DNA of 64,000 nucleotides, taken from NCBI RefSeq assembly GCF_008728515.1, contig NC_044984.1, forward strand, positions 101,821,407 through 101,885,406, read 5' to 3'. Source of the stretch: Papio anubis (Eukaryota; Chordata; Mammalia; Primates; Cercopithecidae). Each line of letters begins with the position of its first letter. The first letter of the stretch is position 1. Both the position numbers and the translations under genes were made by a program. The notes under the pieces were generated by a model that was not told where the DNA came from, made no database searches, and saw only the letters and a list, made by a program, of their open reading frames with translations. Shown here piece after piece: positions 1-10,756 of this stretch.

Positions 1-146
1 GGAGATAAAGCACATGATGAAGTGGAATTATGTTAAATCAGTGAGGAAAAGGTGGATTATTCAGCAAATATTGGCTCTGTTGGTTAGTTACTTGGGGAAA
101 ACAAAAACAAAAACTGGATTCCTACCTCATGCTAGACAGATCAAAG

Positions 147-727
147 TTTTTTTTTTTTTTAATTGGTGTTTTGTAGTACAGATGATTTCATCACCCAGGT
201 ATTAAGCCTAGCATTCATTAGTTCTTCTTCCTGATCCTCTCCTTCCTCCTACTGTCCACTCTCCAGTAGGCCCCAATGTGTGTTGTTGCCCTCTATGTGT
301 CCATGTGTTCTCATCACTTAGCCCCCACTTATAAAGTGAGAAAATGTAATATTTAATTTTCTGTTTCTGTGTTAGTTAAGGAGAATGGCCTCCAGCTCCA
401 TCCATGTTCCTGCAAAGGACATGATCTCATTCCTTTTTATGGCTGCATAGTATTCCATGGTGCATATATAGCACATTTTCTTTATCTGCTCTACCACTGA
501 TGGGCATTTAGGTTGATTCCATGTGTTTGCTATTGTGAATAGTGTTGCAATGGACATATGCATGCATGTGTCTTTATAATAGAATGATTTCTATTCCTTG
601 GGTATACACAGTAGTGGGATTGCTGGGTTGAATGGTATTTCTATTTTTAGGTCTTTGAGAAATCGCCACACTGTCTTCCACAATGATTGAACTAATTTAC
701 ATTCCCACCAATAGTGTATATGCATTC
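147..727 (-). mobile_element. L1 3' end, 5'-truncated (primate L1PA/L1PB age)
   Basis: A poly-T run at 147-160 is the A-tail of a minus-strand copy. After it come the reverse complement of a primate L1 3' UTR (CACCCAGGTATTAAGC, AGTAGGCCCCAATGTG) and the end of ORF2 (GGCTGCATAGTATTCCATGG, GTGGGATTGCTGGGT). The 5' truncation is at about 727. Confidence 0.88.
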
Positions 728-894
728 TGCAGCCCAAAGTTTTAATAGTAAAAGTGTAACTAAAATTACCAGAAGAAACCATGGTTAAGTTTTTAATAAT
801 CTTGAATAGGTGAAGGGCTTTCTGAATGTAAACCCAAACTCAGAACCCATAAAGAGAAAGACCAATAACTTTACCTGCCTTGAATGAAAATACT

Positions 895-1215
895 TCTACT
901 TAGAAAAATACCATAAGCACACTCAAAAGGAAGATGAAAAACTGGGAAAATATGTGGGCAAGACACACATCAGGCAAAGGGATTATTTCCTTAATATAAA
1001 AAGAACTTTTACAAACTGATAAGAAGAATTTGATATTTCTATAGAAAACTAGGCAAATGATATACAAAAGCCATTCACAAAGGAAAACAGATGTTAATAA
1101 CCATGAAAAAAAAAAAAAGGTCTTTCTTACAGTTACATGAAATCAAATTAAATTAGATACCATTTTCCAACTTTGACATTGGTTAGGGAATGGTGTATGT
1201 ACAGGTGCTTTTCTC
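895..1215 (+). mobile_element. Ancient L1 ORF2 3' fragment
   Basis: Degraded sequence resembles the end of L1 ORF2 (GGCAAATGATATACAAAAGCC, then ACCATTTTCCAACTTTGACATTGG in place of the usual ACCATTTTTCACCTATCAGATTGG). No long frame remains. Confidence 0.5.
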
Positions 1216-1234
1216 AAGGCAGTTTACACAGCTG

Positions 1235-1400
1235 TGTTTGTACATTTCTTTGTGGGATTATTTGATGTGTGTTTGTCCTCCAAGCTCTACTTTAAGCTCT
1301 GTGAGGCTAGGGCTTGTATGGTGTTTTTCTCGTACCTTTATCCCCTGTAGAACGTGCACATTGTTTGGACTTAATAAATATTTGTTGAGTGAATGAATGA
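1235..1400 (+). mobile_element. L2 LINE 3' end
   Basis: The typical L2 end is visible: AGCTCTGTGAGGCTAGGGC, then GGACTTAATAAATATTTGTT, followed by GAATGAATGAAT. Confidence 0.65.
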
Positions 1401-1404
1401 ATTG

Positions 1405-1615
1405 ATGCATGAGAATACATAGAAAGTTCTGGAATCTTACACAAGAAACTAATAATAGGGGTTACCTCTGGAGAGTAGGATTAAGTCCAAGGAGAGGAAA
1501 AGAGGTTGCTTTCAGTTTATTGTTTTATCCCTTTCTTATTATTGAAGTTTTAAAAATAGGCATAGATAACTTTGTGATTCATATTTTGAAACTAGCTTAC
1601 ATTTTTTAAACGAAT
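1405..1615 (+). mobile_element. Possible ancient L1 3' UTR fragment
   Basis: Sequence such as GGGGTTACCTCTGGAGAGTAGG followed by a T-rich run resembles old L1M/L1ME 3' UTRs. It may belong with the fragment at 895-1,215. Confidence 0.4.
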
Positions 1616-2245
1616 GTTCAAGATGGCAGTGAAGGAGGGTGTAAAGAGGCCAACTTCTGATGTACCACATTATCTCAACATGTTGATAGGGAAGCAGAGG
1701 GTCAGTCTGGAATGGAAGCTCTTAGGAGAGTGCTGAGGGGAGAGGAGGATACAGCCAAGTGTCCTGCTCAGCCACCCCTAAGGAGCTGGTTGAGCTCTAG
1801 AGGCACAGGGAGAGATAAGGAAGAAACAAGTGGGTGTTGAGAGTCCAGGGAAGCAGGAGAAGTCAAGTTTGAGATGTCTGCCAAGCCAGAAAAGATCCAC
1901 AAGCACCATTCTGAGTCCAGGAGATCTGAGAGGCCAGGAATGATATGGGGAGATGCGCTGGTCTGGGTCTGCTGGCAACCTGAGCAGAAAGTGCCGTTCT
2001 CTGCCTCTGTCATCCCTCCCATTGACTCCCTCCCTCTGATGGTTATTCTGGCCAGAATACCAGCAATGAATCCTGACCTCACAGAGGTACCAGAACTGGT
2101 TCCCAAGGGATTCAGCTGCCTCCTCCCAATGATATACAGGCCCCTCAGCAAAGCACTTGAGCCCCTCGATGCTCCCCTCCATGATCTGGTCCCTGCCCAC
2201 CTCATGGGAATTCCCTTCAACTCAGTGTGCCAGCCATGGCCAACT
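1616..2245. other. Unassigned intronic sequence
   Basis: No repeat recognised. Open frames of 130-150 codons overlap on both strands at 1,768-2,272 but show no domain, no splice context and no codon preference, so I do not treat them as genes. Confidence 0.5.
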
Positions 2246-2249
2246 TCTT

Positions 2250-2620
2250 ACAATCTCCACAATGCACTATGAGTTTTCTTGCCTCTGTGCCTTGGCTTTT
2301 GCTGCTTCCTCCAATTTGGGCTTCCCTATGCCCTCCTCTTCCCCACCCCCTAGCCAGGTCACCTAATGACCATCAGCTCATCTTTCAATCATCCTAGGTC
2401 AGCTCATCAATGAAGGCTTTCCTGACATGCCACCCAGGCAGAATATCCAATTTCTGTTTATGCCGTCAGTGTAGCATGGATGGACTTCTCTAAGAGTACC
2501 TGTAACACTCATGAACATGTGTATGTATTCCACTATATTGAGAGTTTCTCAAGGGCAAGATCTATGTCTTAATTTTCATTGTAGTCCTAATCTGGCACAT
2601 TATATTGAGTAGATTGACGG
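2250..2620 (+). mobile_element. L2 LINE fragment
   Basis: L2 3' landmarks appear in order: GCCTTGGCTTTTGCTGCTTC, TGAAGGCTTTCCTGACATG, and the AGGGCAAGATCTATGTCTT segment. The spacing and order fit L2. Confidence 0.6.
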
Positions 2621-2695
2621 AAGGGTAGAAAGATGAATGGATGGATAGATAGATGGATGAGTAGATGTATAGATGAATAGATAGATGAATGGAAG
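2618..2695. repeat. (GATG/GATA)n simple repeat
   Basis: Imperfect tetranucleotide array of GATGGATAGATA-type units, about 78 bp. Confidence 0.85.
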
Positions 2696-2699
2696 TTAA

Positions 2700-2805
2700 G
2701 CTCCAAGAGAGAAGCTCCTTTGTTTTCTCCTGTATCTCCTATTGCTTAGCACAATGAGCAGCACATAGGAGATGCTTTAAAAATTGTTTAGTTAATTGAA
2801 GGATG
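2700..2805 (+). mobile_element. L2 LINE 3' end fragment
   Basis: GCTCCAAGAGAGAAGCTCC, then GCACAATGAGCAGCACATAG, is the usual L2 terminal pattern. It sits between two tetranucleotide arrays. Confidence 0.5.
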
Positions 2806-2828
2806 ATCAGACATATGGACAGAAGTTT

Positions 2829-2830
2829 GG

Positions 2831-2866
<36 letters not shown>

Positions 2867-2905
2867 ATGGATGGATGGATGGATGGGTGGATGGATGGGT
2901 GGATG
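2829..2905. repeat. (TGGA)n microsatellite
   Basis: About 19 GGAT/TGGA units with GGAC and GGGT variants. The reverse strand reads as poly(Ile-His-Pro-Ser) frames, which are artefacts. Confidence 0.95.
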
Positions 2906-3029
2906 AATTTTGATTGCAAGTATGCATGGCCACCTTGATGAAGAGCAAGGTAGACATTGTCCAAAAAGCTGCCTCCTCATTATTTTACCCTGGTCCATTG
3001 CCACGATGTTAATTAAAATCTCAAAGATC

Positions 3030-3322
3030 TTTTTTTTTTTTCTTTTGAGACAGAGTCTCGCTCTGTCACCCAGGCTGGAGTGCAATGGCACAATCTCAGC
3101 TCACTGCAACCTCCACCTCTGGGGTTCAAGCAATTCTTCTGCTTCAGCATCCCGAGTAGCTGGGACTACAGGCATGTGCCACCACGCCTGTCTAATTTTT
3201 TGCATTTTTAGTAGATACAGAGTTTCACCATGTTAGCCAGGATGGTCTTGATCTCCTGACCTTTTGATCCATCAGCCTCCCAAAGTGCTGGGATTACAGG
3301 TGTGAGCCACCACACCCAGCCA
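3030..3322 (-). mobile_element. Alu
   Basis: Reverse-complement Alu with the poly-T head first, then GAGACAGAGTCTCGCTCTGT, ending GCCACCACACCCAGCC. A short AAGATC duplication (3,024 and 3,322) flanks it. Confidence 0.95.
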
Positions 3323-3335
3323 AGATCATTTCTTT

Positions 3336-3646
3336 TTTTTTTTTTTTTTTTTTTTTTGAGACAGAGTCTCGCTCTGTAGCCCAGGCTGGAGTGCAGTGGC
3401 GCAATCTTGACCTCGGCTCACTGCAAGCTCCACCTCCCGGGTTCACGCCATTCTCCTGCCTCAGCCTCCTGAGTAGCTGGGACTACAGGCGCCCACCACC
3501 GCACCCGGCTAATTTTTTTTTTTTTTTTTTTGTATTTTTAGTAGAGACAGAGTTTCACCGTGGTCTCGATCTCCTGACCTCATGATCCGCCCTCCTCGGC
3601 CTCCCAAAGTGCTGGGATTACAAGTGTGAGCCACCGCGCCCCGCCT
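3336..3646 (-). mobile_element. AluY, AluYk-like with 12-bp deletion
   Basis: A minus-strand Alu with the AluY-type CTGCAAGCTCC and CACGCCATTCTCC. The segment normally reading ACCATCCTGGCTAACACGG in sense lacks ATCCTGGCTAAC, the deletion that defines the AluYk group. The target duplication ATCATTTCTTT is perfect at 3,325-3,335 and 3,647-3,657. Confidence 0.93.
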
Positions 3647-3657
3647 ATCATTTCTTT

Positions 3658-4339
3658 ACTCAGACAACTCCAGCACACAATTTCCCTGTCAGTTATGCTC
3701 CAGAGCTGAGTTTTGTCACACCACATGACGTTATGCCCATGAGTGTCACTACTGTGTAGGGGACAAGGGAAAGGCTTTTCAGAGAACTTTCAAAGGCCAC
3801 AGTTCATGCTCCTGGGGGCCAGTTGATCTCCAAAATCTGACTGACCTGTGACATTTCCATAGCTACCCAAGACTTAGCTGGAGGTCTAAAATACCATTCC
3901 ATGCCTGGAAGTTCTGAAATGGAGCCCTAGATCTTTTAGGAGGAGTTGGGGACTGAAGCAGGTATTCTCAAGTCCTGCCAGGCCCCAGGAGCTCTTGATA
4001 CAGAGATGAGGAAACAGGGAGAATGAGTCTGTTTCCTCTTAAGCCCCTATGAGGTGGATGTCACCCAGGACTCTTGGGAAAGTTGCAATGATAATGCAAG
4101 AAAGGCTGACCTCTGGGAGAGAAGGAGGGATGGCAAAGGAGGTAACTAACAATCTTGTTTGGATTACGTTGAAAGGGAAGGTTCTTAGGCAGTCTGAAGC
4201 CAAACCACCAAAAGAAATAAGATGTAGAAAACAAAGATGGAGAATTTTCAGAATTGAGTTCAAGAACGGAGCGTAAAGTACACGTGGAGAATAAGGTGGT
4301 GACCTTCTGAAAAGAACACGAAGATATTTGTGATTTGTG
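3658..4339. other. Unique intronic sequence
   Basis: No repeat family, RNA gene or exon recognised. Short frames overlap on both strands without support. Confidence 0.5.
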
Positions 4340-4435
4340 GATCATTTATTAATTCAACCATGAACACTGACTACCACAAAGACAATAGGATGTGTTCCTG
4401 CCCTCACAGGCTTCAGGTTGGCTGGGGAGACAGAC
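4340..4435 (+). repeat. Fragment of ancient repeat family X (unnamed here)
   Basis: CATTTATTAATTCAACCATG, then TGCCCTCACAGGCTTCAGG and GGGGAGACAGAC, matches the head of a widespread old mammalian repeat that recurs several times in this window. I cannot name it with certainty. Confidence 0.45.
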
Positions 4436-4837
4436 CCCCTACCCACTAGTATACTGTGAGAAAAACAGCAGCTCATAGCAGGAATGGGGTCCCACTGTGC
4501 AGCACAGCAGGGTGACCCCAAGTCAGCCTGGGAGCTTCGGGACACTTCCCAAAGGAGCTCATCACTGGGGCCGGGACCTGCAGATGCAGATGCTTTTCCG
4601 AATTGGAGTGGGGCATGCCTCTCGCAAAGCAATGGTTTCAACAAACCAAGCCTGAATCTGTTTCCCACTGCCAAGTCTCTTAAAAGGGGTTTCCAGGCTA
4701 GTGTACAAACATTTTTTCTTAATCTGATAATTTCCTGTCTTGTTTCCTAATAAATTTAACAGTAAAAGAAAGCCTTCTGGCATTGTCTGTGTTATTGGAT
4801 TCCTAAATCTTTAGTTTCAGAGACCTTCACTTAGATT
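4436..4837. other. Unique intronic sequence
   Basis: No repeat or exon recognised. There is an AATAAA with no transcript evidence at 4,748. Confidence 0.45.
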
Positions 4838-5060
4838 ATTAGCAAACATTTATCGACCCCCTTCTCTCTGCCAGGTTGTCTCTGTCTATTATCCCATTAC
4901 AGCCTCCCAGCCATGCTAGAGGGTAGATAGTATCAAACACTTTATAGAGGGAGAAATACGCTCAGAGAAGCCAAGTCAAGAGCCCTGGCCACATAGCTGG
5001 AAGCCGGTAAGGTGGGAATCTGAACCTGGCCAGGTCCGTCTGATGCCCGTTCAAGGGCTG
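4838..5060 (-). mobile_element. MIR SINE
   Basis: Reverse MIR: CATTTATCGACCCC, GCTCAGAGAAGCCAAGTCAAG, CACATAGCTGGAAGC, GAATCTGAACCTGGCC. Confidence 0.7.
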
Positions 5061-5389
5061 GCGCACTGCTGCACCCCAGCTGCTTCCTTCCCCTTTGTTA
5101 AAGCTGAGACCTGGCGCCAGGACACTCCCCTTTACATTCTGGGGGTCATTTAACAGAAGACCAAACCTAGCTTGTCAGGCAGGACTTAGCAGAGTCAGCT
5201 CTCCTCCTGCAGCTGACTGCAGAGACAGACAAGGCAGCACCCAAGCCTGTGTCCAGAGTACCAAGGCTTACACAGTCAGCCCCTCCCCAGCACAGCCTTA
5301 TACAATTATCTCGGGCTTGTAGCTCCTTCCTCAGTGCTACTCCATAACCCTCCCCACACTGGGAAGTAAACCTTTGGTTGCTCACACTC

Positions 5390-5530
5390 TAATGCTGGAG
5401 ACAGACAACACATTAACTGATAATATATAATATAGTATAACACAGTAGTAGGTGCTATAAAGAAGAAATAAAACAGAGTGAGGGGATGGGAGAGCGATGC
5501 AGGGTGTTATTTTTTAGTAAAGTACTCAGA
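5390..5530 (+). repeat. Ancient repeat family X, left half
   Basis: ATGCTGGAGACAGACAACAC, then GTGCTATAAAGAAGAAATAA and GGGTGTTATTTTTTAG, matches family X. It is broken by the following Alu and continues at 5,861. Confidence 0.5.
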
Positions 5531-5544
5531 AAGATTTCTCTGAT

Positions 5545-5856
5545 GGCTGGGCACAGTGGCTCACACCTGTGAAAGGACGTAATCCCAGCACTTTGGGAGG
5601 CTGATGAGGGCGGATCACTAGAGCTCAGGAGTTTGAGACCAGCCTGGCTAGCATGGCAAAACCCCCTCTCTACAAAAAATACAAAAATTAGCTGGACGTG
5701 GTGGTGTGCACCTGTAGTCCCAGCTACTTGAGAGGCTGACGTGGGAGGATGGCTTGAGCCTGGGAGGTGGAGGTTGCAGTGAGCCAACATCGGGCCACTG
5801 CACGCCAGCCTGGGCAATACAGCCAAATGTTGTCTCCAAACAAAGAAAAAGAAAAA
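5545..5856 (+). mobile_element. Alu
   Basis: A plus-strand Alu from GGCTGGGCACAGTGGCTCAC to an A-rich tail (AAAGAAAAAGAAAAAG). An extra GAAAGGAC lies inside the early CCTGTAATCCC motif. It splits an older repeat. Confidence 0.95.
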
Positions 5857-5860
5857 GAAC

Positions 5861-5990
5861 AGTCTTTTTGAGGAGGTGACATTTGAGCAAATAGAGCCCT
5901 AATGAGTAAGGGAGTAGGCTGTGCATCTACCCGAGAAAAGAGAGTTCGAGAAGAGAGCAGAGCAAATGAAAGGGCCCTGAGATGAAAATG
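5861..5990 (+). repeat. Ancient repeat family X, right half
   Basis: TTGAGGAGGTGACATTTGAG, then GCAAATGAAAGGGCCCTGAG, continues the 5,390-5,530 copy. Confidence 0.5.
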
Positions 5991-6189
5991 TATTTGCTAT
6001 GCCTGAAACCCCCAAGAGAGTCATTTTATCATCTGTGCCATCCCTGCCTTCCTATGCACAGGAAGATTCTTCCAAAGGCCAGGCGCAAAAGAAATTGGCA
6101 GTTGGGAATTGCCTAGAACAAATAGATTCTACACAGCAACATGGGGAAAAGTGAAAAGCATTTTACGACAGTAAGTTAACCAACTCTCA

Positions 6190-6735
6190 GTTTCATAACT
6201 GATAAGTACCAGTTAGATATTGTGCATATGCACCATAACAAACTACCTCTAAATTCAGTGGCTTAAAACATCAACCATTTTCTATTGCTCAGTTCTCTGT
6301 GGGTCAGCAGGGTGGTTCTGTGATCTTGGCCAGGCTCACTTATGAGTCTGGTCAGTTACAGGTTGAACAGGCAGCTCTGCTAATCTTGGCCAGACTCTCT
6401 TGCATTTTTAGGATTTGGCTGACTGTCCATTAGTCTAGGAGAGCCTTGGCTCTTCTCCATGTGTCCTTCTTATCCTCCAGCATGCTAGCCAGGCTTCTTC
6501 TCTTGGTGGTGGCAGGGTTCTAAGAGAGAAGAAGCAGGCAAGACCGTTTGAAGCCTACACTTGGAACTGGCACCCTAATATTCCCATCACATTCTGGTGG
6601 CCAAAGCAAGTCACAGGCTGGCCAAGATTTAACAGATGGGCAAATAGACCCTTGATGGAAGGAACTTCAAAATCATCATGCATGCATATGGACAGGGGTG
6701 AAAAATGGAGACCATTTTTGCAGTCAGTCTACCTG
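6190..6735 (-). mobile_element. MLT1-like MaLR LTR (provisional)
   Basis: CACCATAACAAACTACCTC, then TTCAGTGGCTTAAAAC and GCTCAGTTCTCTGTGGG, is the reverse-strand MaLR pattern, followed by GTCACAGGCTGGCCAAGATT. Divergence is high and the exact family is uncertain. Confidence 0.45.
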
Positions 6736-7470
6736 AACAGATAAGGAATCAGAGACTGGAAAGCATAACACTGCTTAATTCTGGAGCAAGGAACTATAAC
6801 TTCTGGCCCCCAGGTTTTAGTGGGGAGTCTGGAATATTTTACCTATTCTGATGGAAGCCCCATCAACAAAGCTTTTTTAAGCTCTCGTCAGCCTCGGAGT
6901 TTTAAGGATGTCCATTAAGTTCAAGAGGACTTTGAGGGCCCTGAAGACCAGAAATTACCCTGCGTCAAGCCCAGAGGTTTTCACTTAATAACTACTGGTA
7001 AAGAAAAATTAACTCCATACTTAATAAATCTACATGGTTCTGTTCATCCACCAGCCTTGATCCCCTAAGTCTCCCCAGAAATGACTACAAAATATATGGA
7101 AACCCCAGGAAGCAAAAGAAACAGAGCTAATGAGTTATTTCACTGTTTGTGCTTAATTTGTTATTTCCAACAGATTTTGAGGCAGCTTGTAAAAATATGT
7201 ACAACATTGTACCATAGACAACAAAAGGCAAAAATATTAAAAATGCATTTCCTTATGTACACACGGGCTGCAAATTTGGCTGTGAGCTTCCTAGTAGGAA
7301 CTGAAAGTAGGAAACACATCTACGCTATGTATCTCTAGACTTTGTCTTTTGTCCCATGGGGACAAATTGTAAAGGTTTTCCATTTGAAGTTAATGGTATT
7401 TCAGCACCCACGAAGTCTGTATACTTGCCTGTCAGTTCCTGGGTAATAATGCCAGGGAAAACATCTCACA
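6736..7470. other. Unique intronic sequence
   Basis: AT-rich, with no recognised repeat. An 85-codon frame at 7,081 shows no recognisable domain. Confidence 0.5.
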
Positions 7471-7474
7471 TATG

Positions 7475-7565
7475 GTTATACTGTAAGCTCCAGGAGGGCA
7501 GGGATCCAGCTGTCTGTGTACGACCATGTTCCCTAGTTGTGCCTGCCAGAGAGTAGGTGTTGAGT
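7475..7565 (+). mobile_element. L2 LINE 3' fragment
   Basis: TGTAAGCTCCAGGAGGGCAG, then CTGCCAGAGAGTAGGTGTTG, is a standard L2 end. Confidence 0.65.
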
Positions 7566-7574
7566 ACAAGAAGC

Positions 7575-7725
7575 AGTATGCTGAGTGGGTGACAGATTGA
7601 GCTCTGGAATCAGAAGACTTGGTATTCAATTCCTAGCCCCATTTTTAGGATCTATGTGACCTTAGGCAAATTACCAAACGTCTCTAAGTTCTATTGCATT
7701 CCCTATAAAGTAGAGATAATAATGG
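7575..7725 (+). mobile_element. MIR SINE, left part (split)
   Basis: MIR core GAGCTCTGGAATCAGAAGAC, then ATGTGACCTTAGGCAAATTA and AGAGATAATAATGG. The element is interrupted at about 7,726 by an opposite-strand MIR and resumes near 8,005. Confidence 0.8.
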
Positions 7726-7726
7726 C

Positions 7727-7975
7727 AAATATTTTATAACACTTCCTCCATGCCAGGTACTTTTCTAAATGTTTTATACATATTAACTTTTTAAAATCTT
7801 CCTACAACCCTGTGAGGTAGTCACTATTAATATTACCGTTTTACAGATAGGAAAATCAAGGCACAGAATGATTATACTTACTTGCCTAAAGCTACACAAG
7901 TGGTAAGTAAAGCAATCAGGGTTCAAACCCAGGCAATGTGAACCCAGAGTCTTTGCTCTTAACAGTTACCTTATA
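7727..7975 (-). mobile_element. MIR SINE nested in another MIR
   Basis: CCATGCCAGGTACTTTTCTAA, then CCTGTGAGGTAGTCACTATT, TTTTACAGATAGGAAAATC and GGGTTCAAACCCAGGC give a nearly complete reverse MIR lying inside the plus-strand MIR. Confidence 0.85.
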
Positions 7976-8004
7976 CTGTCTCCTAATAAATGTTGGATTT
8001 CCTA

Positions 8005-8110
8005 CCATATAGTGTGGCTGAGAGGATTAAAATAAATCTGAATTTAAACATGTAAAATGCTAAGCAGAGTGCTTGGCCCATAGTTTGTACTCCATAAAAG
8101 TTGGCTGTTC
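8005..8110 (+). mobile_element. MIR SINE, right part (split)
   Basis: CTACCATATAGTGTGGCTGAG and AGGATTAAAATAA, then GCTTGGCCCATAGT and CTCCATAAAAGTTGG, complete the MIR begun at 7,575. Confidence 0.75.
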
Positions 8111-8218
8111 TCCTCCTTCTCCTCCTTCATCACCACCACCATCATTATCATTGAAGGTTGGATGGATCAATGCTGATGGTTCTCTTACTTGGTTTTCTCT
8201 TTGTAGATAAGTAGCATC

Positions 8219-8597
8219 TGATATGGTTTGGCTCTGTGTCCCCACCCAAATCTCACCTTGAATTGTAATCCCCATAATCCTCTCATGTCAAGGGTGGAAG
8301 CAGGTGGAGATAATTGGATCATGGGGGCAGTTTCCCCCATGCTGTTATCCTGAAAGTAAGTGAGTCCTCACGAGATCTGATAGTTTTGTAAATGCCTGGC
8401 ATTTCCCCTGCTTGCAGTCACTCCTTCCTGCCACTCTGTGAAGAAGGTGCCTGCTTCTCCTTTGCCTTCTGCCATGATTGTAAGTTTCCTGAGGCCTCCC
8501 CAGCAACGTGGAACTGTGAGACAATTAAACCTCTTCCCTTTCTAAATTACCCAGTCTCGGGTATTTCTTCATAGCAGTGTGAGAATGGACTAATATA
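8219..8597 (+). mobile_element. Solo MaLR LTR (MST/THE1 type)
   Basis: Begins TGATATGGTTTGGCTCTGTG, passes GATAATTGGATCATGGGGGC and the AATTACCCAGTCTCGGGTAT motif, and ends GGACTAATATA. A perfect 5-bp duplication GCATC flanks it at 8,214-8,218 and 8,598-8,602, so it is a complete solo LTR of 379 bp. An ATTAAA lies near its 3' end. Confidence 0.95.
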
Positions 8598-8602
8598 GCA
8601 TC

Positions 8603-8950
8603 CCTGTCCCCTGCGTTCAATTAAAAAAAAAAAAACATAGACACAGAGAAAAGCCCAGAGGAGAGTGAAAGGATGTCAGGGCATCATATTTGCCAAGGGG
8701 CCATCCTATACATCTAGAAAGGTAGGCACATTGGGAGGCAGCAGTGTACCCTGATGGCCTCTATCAGAGACACAGTGCCAGACATGGTTGGCCCAGGGTT
8801 TTGCCCAGAGCAGCAGCTCTCATATTTTTTGTTCAAAATGACCTCACCAAATGGTTGTCTGTCTCCAGTTGCACAAGATTGTGAGAAGATGATCTGCAAG
8901 GCCATTTGAATCCAGACATTAACTAAATGGAACAGCACATCTGGAACAGG
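8603..8950. other. Unique intronic sequence
   Basis: A short A-run at 8,624-8,636 and nothing else recognised. Confidence 0.45.
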
Positions 8951-8951
8951 G

Positions 8952-9130
8952 TATTTATCAGGCACTTTCTATAGGCCAGAGGCTTTAAGCATATTATCTT
9001 GTTTAATCACTGCAATAAACCTATGAAATAGATAGTTTAACCCCTCTTCACTGATGCAGAAGCTGGCTGGAGAGCAGGAAGTTCTTTGTCCCAGTTGCAC
9101 AGAGGGCAGCTGCAGGATGGTATCAAGCTC
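8952..9130 (-). mobile_element. MIR SINE
   Basis: ATCAGGCACTTTCTATAGGCC, ACTGCAATAAACCTATGAAA and CACTGATGCAGAAGCTGGC follow reverse-MIR order. Confidence 0.55.
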
Positions 9131-9134
9131 TGGC

Positions 9135-9875
9135 AGTGCTGATATCTTGTTTCCCTTGCTCTACCCCACCTTGCCACCAGGCCACTCCCAGAGAAGAGAA
9201 ACCTTGAATAAATGGGAATGTGGACAATCAAAGGCATTGGTTTGCCCTCTTTTAGGACCCATAAACTCTTTGGAGAACTTGGATGAACTCTCCCCTTAGA
9301 CAAATGCACAACACACTCAAAGTAACAGAATTTCAGGGAGACCGTGACCCCTCCAGCCCACTGTGGATCCTGGCTTATGTTCACTTGCTCTCCAGGGAAA
9401 TTATTTCCTTTAGGTCCACTCAAACTCATATTTGAACCTCAGTTCCCTCTGTTTCTAAACTTGGGTCTTCATCACCAGGCCATGGCTGTCCTGGAAATAG
9501 ACAAGTAGTCCAAAACTCAGGCCTGCATCTGACACTAAAACATGATGCTCGCACCTTCTCCCTGACCAAGCAGATTTTTACACAAAAAATAAATAAATAA
9601 CTTCAGTTTATGTGTATACCCCACATAGTCTCCAACGAGGAAAAAGAAAATTAAACCCTGGTATATAATCTTTGTGTAATAGATCAATTATAGATTTCTC
9701 TAATCTCTATAGTCTAACTCTCGACGCTTCTTTGAATAATTTTCTTTCCATATTTAAATTTCATAACCCCTAAAAGAAGGAGAAATAATTCCAAGGGAAA
9801 TTGTTGATTCTTATGATAAAGGACAAAGTAGTCTAAAGCTGGGTTAGTGCACATTAACTGACTTTGCTCTCAGTT
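9135..9875. other. Unique intronic sequence
   Basis: No repeat or exon recognised. The 130-codon minus-strand frame at 9,037-9,429 has no recognisable domain. Confidence 0.5.
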
Positions 9876-9877
9876 AA

Positions 9878-10135
9878 CATACATTGAGAACCTATTGTTT
9901 GCTTAGCACATGCAGAATACTTTGATACACATGATCTCATTTCGCTCTTACACCTCACTCCCATCCCCAGAAGTCCAATGTGGAAAACAAAGTCATTACT
10001 ATCACCCTCATTTCACAGCAGAGGAAACTGAGGTCCAGAGAGGTTCTGTGACCTGCCCAAAGTCAAACAGTGAGATGTGGCAGAGCTAAGACTGAAGCTC
10101 TGGGGTCCAGTCTCCAAGTCCCATTTGCTCAGGCC
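9878..10135 (-). mobile_element. MIR SINE
   Basis: TTGAGAACCTATTGTTTGC, CATTTCACAGCAGAGGAAAC, TGACCTGCCCAAAGTCAAAC and CTGGGGTCCAGTCTCC form a long reverse MIR. Confidence 0.75.
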
Positions 10136-10755
10136 TCAACCAATATGTGAGGCAACGTTTTAAAACACAGATCTGGGTTGTTGACTTGCCGCAAATAATG
10201 CAAATACCAAGAAAGCAATCCCGTTGAGAACATGTGAGTCATCTGTACTGTTAATTAGGCAACCTTCTCCCCAACATTCAAGACCCAGGTCTCGAGTCTC
10301 CTTTGCTGTGAAGTCCCCTCTGACCATCATCCCCTTTCCCTAAGCAGAGGGTCTCATTACCCTGAAAACTGGGTCACATGTTGGAGTGGGTCATGATTAT
10401 CTGGTACTTTTTGCAGTGAACTTTTTAAGGGGTAGTAAGTTCCTGAATTAGAGTCAGAGACACCAGGAGCATCAGATGAGGAATTGGCCCACGATTCATT
10501 GCCATGGCACAGCTACTTGACTTAGCCTCTGACTTAATGTCTTGGCAGGTGGGCAAACCAGAGGGAGCAAGGATGACTCAGTGTGTTCCTGCCTGGGCTG
10601 AACAGGAGAATGACATGGCTGTCAAGGGAGAGGGAGGAGGCTGGGCTTGGATGGCGAGCATTTCTGGGAAGGTCTTGTCTTCCCTGAAAGCTGAGGATTT
10701 CTGAAGTATAGCACTAGGTAGTGCCCAGGAAATGGTGAATCTGTGTCACAGCCCA
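10136..10755. other. Unique intronic sequence
   Basis: No repeat or exon identified. A 66-codon frame at 10,504 carries no domain. Confidence 0.5.
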
Positions 10756-10756
10756 C

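Noticed and set aside
1768..2272. Three overlapping frames of 132-150 codons on both strands
   Set aside because: Mutually overlapping, with no homology recognised; probably chance in GC-richer DNA.
2829..2905. Regular repeats resembling a CRISPR array at first glance
   Set aside because: Pure tetranucleotide repeat without spacers, in a primate genome.
7575..8110. tRNA-like boxes in MIR copies
   Set aside because: MIR heads derive from tRNA but lack a foldable full tRNA; no tRNA gene is present.
8219..8597. Possible internal retroviral genes next to the LTR
   Set aside because: The 5-bp duplication directly borders the single LTR, so it is a solo LTR with no internal region.
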